Assembly (NCBI GenBank): GCA_016209865.1
Contig: JACQVL010000304.1
Span: 1-33,002 of the forward strand
Source of the DNA: Candidatus Latescibacterota bacterium
GTDB lineage: Bacteria > JAAXHH01 > JACQVL01
Direction of reading: 5' to 3'
DNA length: 33,002 nt
A program made the translations under genes and the position numbers. The notes beneath the pieces are model-generated. The model ran no database searches, was not told where the DNA came from, and was given only the letters and a program-made list of their open reading frames with translations. Position 1 is the stretch's first letter; each line of letters opens with the position of its first letter. This document shows positions 1 through 9,149 of this stretch, one piece after another.

Positions 1-724
1 CGGACGTCGAGTCGCGGGGGTCATGTCCAACGATGACGTGCAGGAGCCGGGCGCAGTCCTCGACATCCCTGGCCATCGGCCCGACCTGATCGAACGACGA
101 CCCGTACGCGATCACTCCGAACCGGGACACGCGGCCGTACGTGGGTTTCAGTCCGACGATCCCGCAGAACGCGGCCGGCTGCCGGATCGACCCGCCGGTG
201 TCCTCGCCCAAGGCGAGGATGGCCTGATGCGAGGCCAAGGCGGCGGCCGACCCGCCGCTCGACCCGCCCGGCACACGCTCACGGTCGAGGGGGTTGAGGA
301 CCGGGCCGTACCCGGAGTTCTCGTTCGACGACCCCATGCCGAACTCGTCCATGTTCGTCTTCCCGATGATGACCGCATCCGCCCGGCGCAGCCGTTCGAT
401 GACCGTGGCGTCGTAGGGGGGGACGAACCCGTCGAGAATCTTCGACCCGCACGTCGTCGGAATCCCGGCCGTGCAGATCGCGTCCTTGATGGCGATGGGG
501 ATTCCGGCGAGCGGGCCGACCGGCGCCCGGCGGGCGAGCCGGCGATCGATCTCCCGCGCCGTCGCCAGCGCCGCCTCGGCCTGGACGGTCAGGTACGCAT
601 GGATCGTCCCATCACGCTCAGCGATGTGGTCGAGCACCGAGGCGGTGACCGCTTCCGCGGTCGTCTCTCGCGTTTCGATCAGGCGCAACAGGTCGTGCGC
701 GGTACGTTCATGGAGACGCAGCAC
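1..724 (-). CDS. gatA: Asp-tRNA(Asn)/Glu-tRNA(Gln) amidotransferase subunit A, N-terminal part (continues beyond window start)
   Basis: Reverse strand reads [20 protein letters not shown]...[92 protein letters not shown], the amidase signature typical of GatA. GTG start at 724 preceded by AGGAGG. Not listed in the ORF track in this frame. Confidence 0.9.
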   Translation of the reverse strand, partial: MLRLHERTAHDLLRLIETRETTAEAVTASVLDHIAERDGTIHAYLTVQAEAALATAREIDRRLARRAPVGPLAGIPIAIKDAICTAGIPTTCGSKILDGFVPPYDATVIERLRRADAVIIGKTNMDEFGMGSSNENSGYGPVLNPLDRERVPGGSSGGSAAALASHQAILALGEDTGGSIRQPAAFCGIVGLKPTYGRVSRFGVIAYGSSFDQVGPMARDVEDCARLLHVIVGHDPRDSTS

Positions 725-823
725 GAGGGCCTCCTGGAATGCAAAAAAATATTCATCAGGACGGCTGGGGACGGATAAATCCCGATGAATCAGTACTGAG
801 CGTTCCAACGTGTCAACGTTCTT

Positions 824-1099
824 TCAGTACCAGCGGAAGTAGTACACGGCGACCACAATCCCGATGATGCTGATGATATTCACGTTGATCGTAAACCCGA
901 AGGTAATCGAACACACGACGAGCGGCAGTTTCGCCGGGGAGAATTCGTACACAAACGACTGGAGAAAGAATTTCTCGACCATGCTGCCCGGCAAGAATCG
1001 ACCGAAGACGAGACCGATCACTTCTCCTACCGCACTCCCCGCCAACGCACCGACGAGCAAGACAACGAGCAAGACGCCAAGGCCGCGTTTGCGGGCCAT
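824..1099 (-). CDS. small membrane protein, DUF4321-like
   Basis: 91 aa, two hydrophobic segments, pattern GxxxGxxxGEVIGxxxxxxLPGS...FFLQSF resembles DUF4321. Confidence 0.65.
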   Translation of the reverse strand: MARKRGLGVLLVVLLVGALAGSAVGEVIGLVFGRFLPGSMVEKFFLQSFVYEFSPAKLPLVVCSITFGFTINVNIISIIGIVVAVYYFRWY

Positions 1100-1161
1100 G
1101 TCCTACCTCCACAACCATGACAAGACACGGACGAGGGTCACGGAACTGCCTCCGTCCCGTG

Positions 1162-1932
1162 TCATTCCTCGATCGGCACGGCCACCTCCTCCTCTTCACG
1201 GACGAGGTGCACCAGCCAGACGAACACGCCAAACAGCACATACAGCAAGACGATCGGGAAGGACATGAGCTGAGGATCGATGCAGACGGCGGTCACCGCC
1301 GCGAGAAAGACGATGAGCTTGAGCACGGAGCGGACGCTATCGAACGCGAGTTTTGGCAGCGTCTGGTACGGAACGGTGCTGACCATCAACACCGACAGCA
1401 GCCCGACGAGGAACATGAACGGCCCGGCTAAGTGCACCTCTTCCCACCGGTCCCAGCAGAACAGGATGTAGGACGCGATGGAAATCGCCGCCACCGGGAT
1501 GGGCAGCCCTAAGAAGTCCTCCTTCTCAAACCCGCGCCCCTCGCCGAGGCCGGCCAGCCGCCGGTTGGTGAGCACGTTGAACCGGGCTAACCGCACCGTG
1601 CCGCATATCAGGAAAAAGAAGGCCGGCACCCACGTCCAGTGGCCGAACGGTTTGAGCATGTATAACAAGATCGCCGGGGCGACGCCGAACGAGATCACAT
1701 CCGCTAAGGAATCGAGTTCCACCCCGAACCGGCTCGTCCCGTGACTGAACCGGGCGACCTTCCCGTCGATGGCATCCAGCAACGAGGCGGCGATGATCAG
1801 CCAGGCCGCCCGCGCCGGATCACCGGCGGTGCCGTTGAAGCCATCGATGCTGTAGAGAATAGAGGCCACCCCGCAGTAGATACTGCCGAGGGTGAACAAG
1901 TTGGGAAATGCGACACGCGCCCACCGTTTCAT
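1162..1932 (-). CDS. pssA: CDP-diacylglycerol--serine O-phosphatidyltransferase
   Basis: CDP-alcohol phosphatidyltransferase motif DAIDGKVARFSHGTSRFGVELDSLAD; multiple TM segments; overlaps the psd stop by 4 nt. Confidence 0.9.
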   Translation of the reverse strand: MKRWARVAFPNLFTLGSIYCGVASILYSIDGFNGTAGDPARAAWLIIAASLLDAIDGKVARFSHGTSRFGVELDSLADVISFGVAPAILLYMLKPFGHWTWVPAFFFLICGTVRLARFNVLTNRRLAGLGEGRGFEKEDFLGLPIPVAAISIASYILFCWDRWEEVHLAGPFMFLVGLLSVLMVSTVPYQTLPKLAFDSVRSVLKLIVFLAAVTAVCIDPQLMSFPIVLLYVLFGVFVWLVHLVREEEEVAVPIEE

Positions 1933-2570
1933 CGGAGAACCCCCAGTATCGTTTCCCCGCCCCTGACCGTCATCCCGACCCGGGCGGTAATCGTCGCATG
2001 GATGGGTACAATCACGTCAACCCGGGACCCGAACCGGATGAGGCCGATTCGTTCTCCCGCCTGGACAGATTGTCCTTCCTGCACACGGCACACGATCCGT
2101 CGAGCTAAGAACCCGACGATCTGCTTGACGACGACCCGGCCGTACGGACTCTCAACCCCTAAGACGATCTGCTCGTTCTGCTGGGACGCTGTGCGTTTGT
2201 GGGCGAGCAGAAACCGTCCTTTGATATACTGCCGCGACCGCACGATGCCGGGGAGGGGCATCCGGTTGACGTGGACGTTCAGGAGGGAGAGAAAGACGCT
2301 GATCTGCACCGCCCGGCCGCCGACGAACGGCTCGTCGTCGAGTTCCTGGATGGCGACGACCTTGCCGTCTGCCGCCGACAGAATCAACCCGTCCCCTTCC
2401 GGGATCGTCCGTTCCGGGTCGCGGAAGAACAACCCCATCATCACGCTGCCCAGGCCGCTGACACCGGCCAACGGGACGAGGAGAGGACTCTCGCTCCATC
2501 GCATCAACACCAGGCAGACGACCATGACGACCCCTAAGGGGATCACCATGCTCCAGCCATCACGCGCCAT
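1929..2570 (-). CDS. psd: phosphatidylserine decarboxylase proenzyme (short type)
   Basis: 213 aa; SVFLSLLNVHVNRMPLPGIV and the self-cleavage-type motif RFGSRVDVIVP. Confidence 0.88.
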   Translation of the reverse strand: MARDGWSMVIPLGVVMVVCLVLMRWSESPLLVPLAGVSGLGSVMMGLFFRDPERTIPEGDGLILSAADGKVVAIQELDDEPFVGGRAVQISVFLSLLNVHVNRMPLPGIVRSRQYIKGRFLLAHKRTASQQNEQIVLGVESPYGRVVVKQIVGFLARRIVCRVQEGQSVQAGERIGLIRFGSRVDVIVPIHATITARVGMTVRGGETILGVLR

Positions 2571-2578
2571 AAGAACAG

Positions 2579-3883
2579 CTACGATCCTTCTTCCGTTCGC
2601 AGGGTGACCGTCATCGGCCGCCCTGCCCGCTCGATCAACAAACGGATGTCATCCCCGACGAGCGTCCCGTAGAGCGTCTCTTCCAGGTTGTCACGATTCT
2701 GAATCCGCTTCCCGTTGACCTCACGAATGACGTCCATCACGCGAAGGCCGGCCCTGGCGGCCGGACTGTTCCGGGCGACCCCGTTGATGAGCACCCCGCG
2801 CCGGTCCCGGATGCCCAGGTTCTCCGCTAAGAGCCAACTGATGTTCATCACGGACAGGCCGGTCCAGACCTCCCGCGGCTTCCCGAATTTGATCAGTTCC
2901 CCGACGACCTTCTTGGCGTGGTCGATCGGGATGGCGAACCCGATCCCTTCAGAGCCGCCGCTCTCCGAGATGATGAAGGTGTTGATCCCGATGACTTCGC
3001 CGGCCGCGTTGACGAGCGGGCCCCCGCTGTTGCCGGGGTTGATGGCCGCGTCCGTCTGGATCATGTCCCGGTAGACCGCCTGGCTGTCCCCGCTCTCCCG
3101 GCTGAAATCGCGCCCGACCGCGCTGACGACCCCGACGGTGACCGCCGGTTTCGCGTCATCGAGCGCCAGGCCTAACGGGTTGCCGATGGCGATCGCCCAT
3201 TCCCCGACCATCAGGTCAGACGACCGGCCGAGTGGGGCGAACGCCAGACCATCCGCATTGACTTTGAGCACCGCCAGGTCCGCCGTCTCGTTCGTCCCGA
3301 TCAGCCGGCTCTCTAAGGTACGGCCGTCTGTCAGCACCACCCGGATGCGCTGGGCGTTCTGGATGACGTGTGCGTTCGTCAGGACGTACCCTTCCCGGCT
3401 GATGACCACCCCGGAGCCGGAGCTGGGCACCTCCTGCAGGTATTCGCGCGGGATGGCCAGAAACCGTCCGAAGATCGGGTCGTCGAACAGCGTCGTGAAC
3501 CCGCGCTGACGGACGAACTGGGTGGCGATGATGCTGACGACGGCCGGACTCACCTGCTCGACCGCTTTGACGAGCGCCGTCCGGCGCGACTGGCTCACCT
3601 CATCGGTCGCCACCATCACCGCCGGTCGTGCCGCCAGGATATCCGGGGTCGATCGACCTTCAGGGCGGAGGGAGGGCGCGCCCACATCGCCATAGGATGA
3701 CCATGACGGCCGGGAGGTGGACACGTAGGGAATGAGGATGACCATCACCACGCCGCCGAGCACCAGACTCACGAGCGCAATGATCAGATAGGGTATAAGA
3801 CGCCGTCTTCGGGTCGGCGGGTTCGCCTGAGACGATCCGAGCAACGAGTCCATACGGGGTTCAGCGTGATGTACGCTGAGCAT
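2579..3883 (-). CDS. HtrA/Deg-type trypsin-like serine protease with TM anchor and one PDZ domain (start possibly 3853)
   Basis: N-terminal [29 protein letters not shown] catalytic motifs; C-terminal PDZ ([32 protein letters not shown]). Confidence 0.92.
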   Translation of the reverse strand: MLSVHHAEPRMDSLLGSSQANPPTRRRRLIPYLIIALVSLVLGGVVMVILIPYVSTSRPSWSSYGDVGAPSLRPEGRSTPDILAARPAVMVATDEVSQSRRTALVKAVEQVSPAVVSIIATQFVRQRGFTTLFDDPIFGRFLAIPREYLQEVPSSGSGVVISREGYVLTNAHVIQNAQRIRVVLTDGRTLESRLIGTNETADLAVLKVNADGLAFAPLGRSSDLMVGEWAIAIGNPLGLALDDAKPAVTVGVVSAVGRDFSRESGDSQAVYRDMIQTDAAINPGNSGGPLVNAAGEVIGINTFIISESGGSEGIGFAIPIDHAKKVVGELIKFGKPREVWTGLSVMNISWLLAENLGIRDRRGVLINGVARNSPAARAGLRVMDVIREVNGKRIQNRDNLEETLYGTLVGDDIRLLIERAGRPMTVTLRTEEGS

Positions 3884-4514
3884 TCTTCCAATCTTCGAGG
3901 AAACGTTCCAGGCCGATATCGGTCAGCGGGTGTTTGACGAGACGATCGATCACCGCAAACGGCATCGTGGCGATGTGCGCCCCGGCTAAGGCGGCGTCGA
4001 TCACGTGCAACGGACTTCGGATGCTCGCCGCCAGCACCTCGGAGGCAAACCCGTAGTTCTCGCAGATCGTGACCAGGTCACGCACCAAATCCATCCCGAC
4101 ATGGCCGATATCATCCAGACGGCCGAGGAAGGGACTGATGAAGGTGGCCCCGACTTTGGCGGCCAACAGCCCCTGCGCGGCGGAGAAGACCAGGGTCATA
4201 TTGATCCGGATGCCCTTCTGACGGAGGATCTTCGTCGCCGCCAGCCCGGCCTTCGTCATCGGGGTCTTGACGACGATGTTGTGATGGATGCGCGCCAGCG
4301 CCTCTCCCTCGCGCACCATCCCGTCGGTGTCCGTGCTCGTCACTTCCGCGCTGATCGGGCCGTCGACGAGGGCACAGATCTCCCGAAGGCGGTCGAACGG
4401 GTCGCCCTCTTCCTTCGCCAGCAGCGACGGGTTGGTCGTCACCCCGTCGAGCACGCCGAGGGCGAGCGCCTGTTTGATCTCACCGATGCTGGCGGTATCG
4501 ATAAAGAATTTCAT
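3861..4514 (-). CDS. transaldolase (TalB/fructose-6-phosphate aldolase-like small form)
   Basis: [35 protein letters not shown] and [17 protein letters not shown] are diagnostic; start set at the MKFF methionine, 16 codons inside the ORF-track start. Confidence 0.93.
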   Translation of the reverse strand: MKFFIDTASIGEIKQALALGVLDGVTTNPSLLAKEEGDPFDRLREICALVDGPISAEVTSTDTDGMVREGEALARIHHNIVVKTPMTKAGLAATKILRQKGIRINMTLVFSAAQGLLAAKVGATFISPFLGRLDDIGHVGMDLVRDLVTICENYGFASEVLAASIRSPLHVIDAALAGAHIATMPFAVIDRLVKHPLTDIGLERFLEDWKNAQRTSR

Positions 4515-4585
4515 GTCCCACCTCGCTGCACCAGGACACGCTGCGCGGTCAAGCCTACCCAACCGCTTCTTTATTGAACTTTGTT

Positions 4586-4614
4586 ATTATACGATAAGCG
4601 GAGAGAGAAGTCAA
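4586..4614 (-). promoter_or_regulatory. sigma70-like promoter for the transaldolase gene
   Basis: Reverse strand TTGACT-N17-TATAAT (TTGACTTCTCTCTCCGCTTATCGTATAAT). Confidence 0.75.
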
Positions 4615-4769
4615 TATCTTTTTCAGAGGATGTCAACCTCCAATTAACATAGATTTAACGTGAGCGAAACACAACTGAAACAAACCTCTCTTATACTGCA
4701 CGACGTTTTCCGTTCACCGTCAAGATGTGCTCCATTCACCCCCTGTCCCAGCAAGGAGGAGGCTACCCT

Positions 4770-6185
4770 GTGACACCAAAAGACGTCATCGCCTTCGCGA
4801 AAGAGAACAACGTCCAGATGGTCGATTTCCGGTTTATCGACCTGCCGGGCATCTGGCAACATTTCACGACGACGGTCGATGAGCTCGACGAAAGCACCTT
4901 CGAAGACGGAGTCGGGTTCGATGGGTCGAGCATCCGTGGGTTCCAGACGATCGATAAGAGCGACATGCTCCTCATCCCCGACCCGAACTCCGCTCAGCTC
5001 GACCCGTTCACCGCGGTGCCGACGCTGCTCCTGGTCTGCAACGTCAAGGACCCGGTGACCCTGGAGATGTACACCCGGGACGCCCGGTACGTCGCCCAGA
5101 AGGCGGAAGCCTACCTGAAATCGAGCGGCCTGGCGGACGTCGCCTACTTCGGCCCTGAGGCGGAATTCTACATCTTCGACGACATCCGGTTCGACCAGAA
5201 CCAACACTCCGGGTACTACTACGTCGATTCGTCCGAGGGGTTCTGGAACTCGGGCCGCGAGGAATCCCCCAACCTGGGCTACAAGATTCGCTACAAGCAA
5301 GGGTACTTTCCCGTCCCGCCGATGGACCAGTACCAGGACCTCCGGACGGAGATGGTGCTGACCCTCAAACGGATGGGCGTCCAGGTGGAAGTCCACCACC
5401 ACGAGGTCGGCACGGGCGGCCAGGCGGAGATCGACATCCGGTACGATACCTTAGCGAAGATGGGCGATGACTTGATGCTGTACAAGTACGTCATCAGGAA
5501 CATCGCCCACCGGCACGGGAAGACGGTCACCTTCATGCCGAAGCCCCTCTTCCAGGACAACGGCTCCGGGATGCACGTCCACATCAGCCTGTGGAAGAAC
5601 AAGAAGAACCTGTTCTTCGAAGCGGGCCGGTACGCGGACATCAGCACGATGGCACGTCACTTCATCGGCGGCCTCCTCAGGCACTCCGCCTCGATCTTGG
5701 CGTTCGCCGCGCCGACGACGAACTCGTACCGCCGACTGGTGCCCGGCTACGAAGCGCCCATCAACCTGATCTACTCGCAGCGAAACCGGAGCGCCTGCGT
5801 CCGCATCCCGATGTACTCGAAGAGCGAGAAGGCGAAGCGGATCGAGTACCGCTCCCCCGACGCGTCGTCCAACCCGTACCTCGCGTTCTCCGCCCTCCTG
5901 ATGGCCGGGCTGGACGGGGTCCAGAACCGGATCGAACCGCCCGACCCGATCGACCTCGACCTGTACGACCTGGAGCCGGAGCAGGCGGCGGAAGTGAAGA
6001 ACACCCCGGGGAGCTTAGACGAGGCGCTCAACGCCCTCGAACAGAACCACGAGTTCCTCCTCAAGGGGGATGTGTTCACCGACGACCTGATCCGCACCTG
6101 GATCGACTATAAGCGCATCAACGAGGTGGACGCGATTCGCCTGCGGCCGCATCCCTGGGAGTTCGCGCTGTACTTCGATATTTAA
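4770..6185 (+). CDS. glnA: glutamine synthetase type I
   Basis: VTPKDVIAFAKENNVQMVDFRFIDLPGIWQHFTT; GPEAEFYIFD; NGSGMHVHISLWK; NRSACVRIP. GTG start at 4770 after AGGAGGAGG. Tyr retained in DLDLYDLEPEQ, the usual adenylylation region. Confidence 0.97.
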   Translation: MTPKDVIAFAKENNVQMVDFRFIDLPGIWQHFTTTVDELDESTFEDGVGFDGSSIRGFQTIDKSDMLLIPDPNSAQLDPFTAVPTLLLVCNVKDPVTLEMYTRDARYVAQKAEAYLKSSGLADVAYFGPEAEFYIFDDIRFDQNQHSGYYYVDSSEGFWNSGREESPNLGYKIRYKQGYFPVPPMDQYQDLRTEMVLTLKRMGVQVEVHHHEVGTGGQAEIDIRYDTLAKMGDDLMLYKYVIRNIAHRHGKTVTFMPKPLFQDNGSGMHVHISLWKNKKNLFFEAGRYADISTMARHFIGGLLRHSASILAFAAPTTNSYRRLVPGYEAPINLIYSQRNRSACVRIPMYSKSEKAKRIEYRSPDASSNPYLAFSALLMAGLDGVQNRIEPPDPIDLDLYDLEPEQAAEVKNTPGSLDEALNALEQNHEFLLKGDVFTDDLIRTWIDYKRINEVDAIRLRPHPWEFALYFDI

Positions 6186-6270
6186 CCACCCATCCCACTC
6201 CCCTCTGCCCATCCGCTCCTCTGTCCCTCTGCAGGGGAGCAGGGAGGCAGGGGAGCAGGGGGGAGGGAGT

Positions 6271-7836
6271 GTGGTAGCTTTCCCCTTTTCGTCATCCTCA
6301 CCCGTCATCCCAGATGCCTCGACCGTGGCCGCGCTCCGCCAGATCGGGTTCCGTGAGCCGGAACGGGCGTGGTCTATCGCCCACCATCTCGTCCGGGTCG
6401 CGCGGGGGCTGTCCCCTTCACTCGCGCCGATCGACCGGCTGTTCGACGCGGTCGTGCGGTCGTTCGACCCCGAACGAGGCCTCAGCAACCTGGACGCGCT
6501 GTTCAGCCAGGCGGACGACCGGTCGGCGGCGGAGTTGTTCCGGCTGATCGATCAGCAGCCAGGAGTGGCACCGGCGCTCACCGCCCTCTGTGCCGGAAGC
6601 CAGTACCTGAGTAACCTCATCATCCACGACCCGACCCTCTTCCTCGCGTTAGCCGCCGAGAGTCCGGATTGGCGGCTCCGGAGCCGGGCAGAGATGTCCC
6701 GCGCCCTGTCTGCCGCGCTCGACACGGTGACGACGCTCGATGCGTGCCTGGCCTGCCTTCGGGCGTTCAAGAAGCGGGAAGACCTGCGCATCGGCCTGTG
6801 CGACCTCCTCAAGCACGCCGACACCGTCGATATCGTGCAGAGCCTCTCCGACGTCGCCGATGTCTGTCTTCAGGGGGCGTACGAGGTGTGTACGACGCTC
6901 CTCGAGCGCCAGCACGGGCCGCCCGTTCTCCGCGACGAGACCGGGTCGCGCCCGTGCGAGTTCGCGGTCATCGGGATGGGCAAACTGGGCGGTCAGGAGC
7001 TGAATTTCAGCTCGGACATCGACTTGCTGTACGTCTACTCCTCCACGGACGGGGCGACGACGTTCAGTCAGCTCTCCACGTACGAGTACTACCCGAAGCT
7101 CGCCCGGATGATCACCGACGCGGTCAGCCGGATCACGCCGGACGGGTTCGCGTTCCGGGTCGACCTCCGGCTGCGGCCCGAAGGCCGGGCCGGGGACATC
7201 GCCAACTCCGTGGACGGGTACCGGTGGCATTACGACGCCCTCGGCCAGATCTGGGAGCGCCAGGCGCTCATCAAAGCCCGCACGGTCGCGGGCAGCGCTG
7301 CGGTGGGAGATCGCTTCTTCGACGCCATCCGGCCGTTCGTGTTCCATCCGGAGGCCGACCCTCTCGTCCTGGACGACATCCACCGGATGCGGCTCAAAAT
7401 CAACCGGGCGCTGCTCGAACGCGGCAAGGGCGACCGCAACGTGAAGCTCGGTCCCGGCGGCATCCGGGAGATCGAATTCATCGTGCAAGGCTTCCAGTTG
7501 ATCTACGGCGGCGCGCAAGACTGGCCGTGGGAACGGAATACCCTCCGCGCCCTCGCCTGGATCACCCGGCACGGCTACCTGACCGAACACGAAGCGACCG
7601 ACCTCCGTGACGCCTACCTCTTCCTGCGTGACTTAGAGAACCGTATCCAGATGGCCGCCGGTCACCAGACCCACGACATCCCCCAGGGCGAGCGCGAGCG
7701 GGCCACTCTTGCCCGGACGATCGGCCTGGCCGGCCGGTCTGACGAGGAATCCGCCGACCTCCTCCTGACCCGGTACCGAACGCACACCGGCCGTGTACGG
7801 CAGATCTACGAACGGGTCTTCCACTCGACGTTGTGA
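6271..7836 (+). CDS. glnE: glutamine synthetase adenylyltransferase/deadenylylase homologue, N-terminal half only
   Basis: 521 aa; GMGKLGGQELNFSSDIDLLYVYSS, FRVDLRLRPEGRAGDIANS, VKLGPGGIREIEFIVQGFQLIYGG, DLENRIQMAAGHQTHDIP match the N-terminal nucleotidyltransferase half of GlnE; no C-terminal second domain follows. Confidence 0.85.
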   Translation: MVAFPFSSSSPVIPDASTVAALRQIGFREPERAWSIAHHLVRVARGLSPSLAPIDRLFDAVVRSFDPERGLSNLDALFSQADDRSAAELFRLIDQQPGVAPALTALCAGSQYLSNLIIHDPTLFLALAAESPDWRLRSRAEMSRALSAALDTVTTLDACLACLRAFKKREDLRIGLCDLLKHADTVDIVQSLSDVADVCLQGAYEVCTTLLERQHGPPVLRDETGSRPCEFAVIGMGKLGGQELNFSSDIDLLYVYSSTDGATTFSQLSTYEYYPKLARMITDAVSRITPDGFAFRVDLRLRPEGRAGDIANSVDGYRWHYDALGQIWERQALIKARTVAGSAAVGDRFFDAIRPFVFHPEADPLVLDDIHRMRLKINRALLERGKGDRNVKLGPGGIREIEFIVQGFQLIYGGAQDWPWERNTLRALAWITRHGYLTEHEATDLRDAYLFLRDLENRIQMAAGHQTHDIPQGERERATLARTIGLAGRSDEESADLLLTRYRTHTGRVRQIYERVFHSTL

Positions 7837-7893
7837 CCTCTTCCCTCCCCTTCCCAACTCCTTGTCGTTTTTGAAAAACTCGCCAAAAACTGA

Positions 7894-7923
7894 TTGACAG
7901 GCTCCTGTCAGGCGTATTATGAT
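7894..7923 (+). promoter_or_regulatory. sigma70-like promoter upstream of the HU/IHF gene
   Basis: TTGACA-N18-TATGAT. Confidence 0.7.
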
Positions 7924-7987
7924 AGAACTCAACTAAACCTCCGGAGAATCTGTAGGATAGTCGAGACGGTCAGAAAGGAGGCTCTGG

Positions 7988-8281
7988 ATGACCACCACCA
8001 AGAAGGATTTGGTGGAATCTGTGAGCGAACAGCTCAAATTGAAAAGAGAAGAGGTGTTTCCGATCATCGATCAGGTGTTCGTCACGATGCGGAAGGCGTT
8101 GATGACCGGGCATCGGATCGAGATCCGGGGGTTCGGCGTGTTTGAGGTGAAGGCGACGAAAGCGCGGACATCGGCACGCAATCCGCGGACGAGCCGGCTC
8201 GTCTACGTGCCCCCCGGCAAGAAGACCCGGTTTAAACCGGGGAAACTCTTAAAGGAAGCCCTTCGGGAGAATCACGAGTGA
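7988..8281 (+). CDS. HU/IHF family DNA-binding protein
   Basis: MTTTKKDLVESVSEQL...IEIRGFGVFEVKATKARTSARNPRT...PPGKKTRFKPGKLLKEAL; RBS AAAGGAGG. Confidence 0.95.
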   Translation: MTTTKKDLVESVSEQLKLKREEVFPIIDQVFVTMRKALMTGHRIEIRGFGVFEVKATKARTSARNPRTSRLVYVPPGKKTRFKPGKLLKEALRENHE

Positions 8282-9120
8282 GCGGGCGGCCGGCCGTACG
8301 TCCAGGCGTCTGGGTCTGCGCGGGACTCTGGTTCCTCCTGGTCAGCCCGGTCGCTGCTCAGGACCAAGCGGAACGAAAAGCGCTGGAGTGGTTCCAGGCT
8401 GGCGAGTTCGAACGGGCAAAGGTCGCCTTCCAGGACATCCTTACCGCCCGCCCGAACGACCCCTTCGCCCGGTACTGGCTCGGCCGGGCACTGTTGGCGC
8501 GTCATGAATCGACTCTCGCCCGCCTGACCTTCTTCCAACTGTTGAACGTGTCCCCTGCTTCGCCCTACACCCTGCCTGCCCGGCTGGGCATCGCGGAGAC
8601 GTTCCGCGCCGAGCGCGCGTTCGCCGAGGCAGTCAAAGCCTATCTCAAGGTCGAAGTGGACTTCCCGGACAGCGACAGCCTCCGGGGCGTCCTCTTGCGG
8701 GCCGGCCAATGTCTTGAGGCAGCAGGAAAACCGAACGAAGCCCAGAGCGTCTACCGGCGACTCTTCGACCGGTTCCCCGCCAGCGCGGAAGCGCGGGAGG
8801 CGCAAGATCGCGTCACCGCCCTGACACTGGCATCCCCTCCGGGGACGGCCACGGCGACCCCACCGCCCGCTCGCTCCCAGCCCTCCGGTTTTACCCTTCA
8901 GGTCGGCACGTTCAAGGATCGGAGCCGGGCAGAAGCCCTGCGGGCGCGGGTCACGCAGGCGGGACTGCTGGCCGAGATCGTCATCGCGGCGGGCAAGGAA
9001 CGGAAGGGCTACCGGGTCCTGGCTGGCCGGTTTCCGACGGCAGACAAAGCCAAGATAGCCGCCAAACGGCTGAAGCAGGAGAAGATCATCACGGAATATC
9101 GCGTGGTGCGGGGCCCGTAA
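8278..9120 (+). CDS. TPR-containing protein with C-terminal SPOR domain
   Basis: Signal peptide, repeated TPR-like helices, C-terminal FTLQVGTFKDRSRAEALRARVTQAGLLAEI...YRVLAGRFPTADKAKIAAKRLK (SPOR). GTG start overlaps the HU stop by 4 nt. Confidence 0.82.
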   Translation: MSGRPAVRPGVWVCAGLWFLLVSPVAAQDQAERKALEWFQAGEFERAKVAFQDILTARPNDPFARYWLGRALLARHESTLARLTFFQLLNVSPASPYTLPARLGIAETFRAERAFAEAVKAYLKVEVDFPDSDSLRGVLLRAGQCLEAAGKPNEAQSVYRRLFDRFPASAEAREAQDRVTALTLASPPGTATATPPPARSQPSGFTLQVGTFKDRSRAEALRARVTQAGLLAEIVIAAGKERKGYRVLAGRFPTADKAKIAAKRLKQEKIITEYRVVRGP

Positions 9121-9149
9121 TGGAAGGAGGGACACGGCGCGTCGTGCCC

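Noticed and set aside
23-778. Long plus-strand ORF opposite gatA
   Set aside because: Antisense high-GC open frame with Arg/Pro/Gly-rich composition; the minus strand encodes a clear GatA.
4615-4769. sigma54 promoter for glnA
   Set aside because: No TGGCAC-N5-TTGCA-like element seen in the upstream region; only weak -10-like TATACT found.
6649-7590. 313-aa ORFs on both strands overlapping glnE
   Set aside because: Low-complexity Arg/Pro/Ala/Val translations in frames opposite or shifted from a clear GlnE module; codon-bias artefact.
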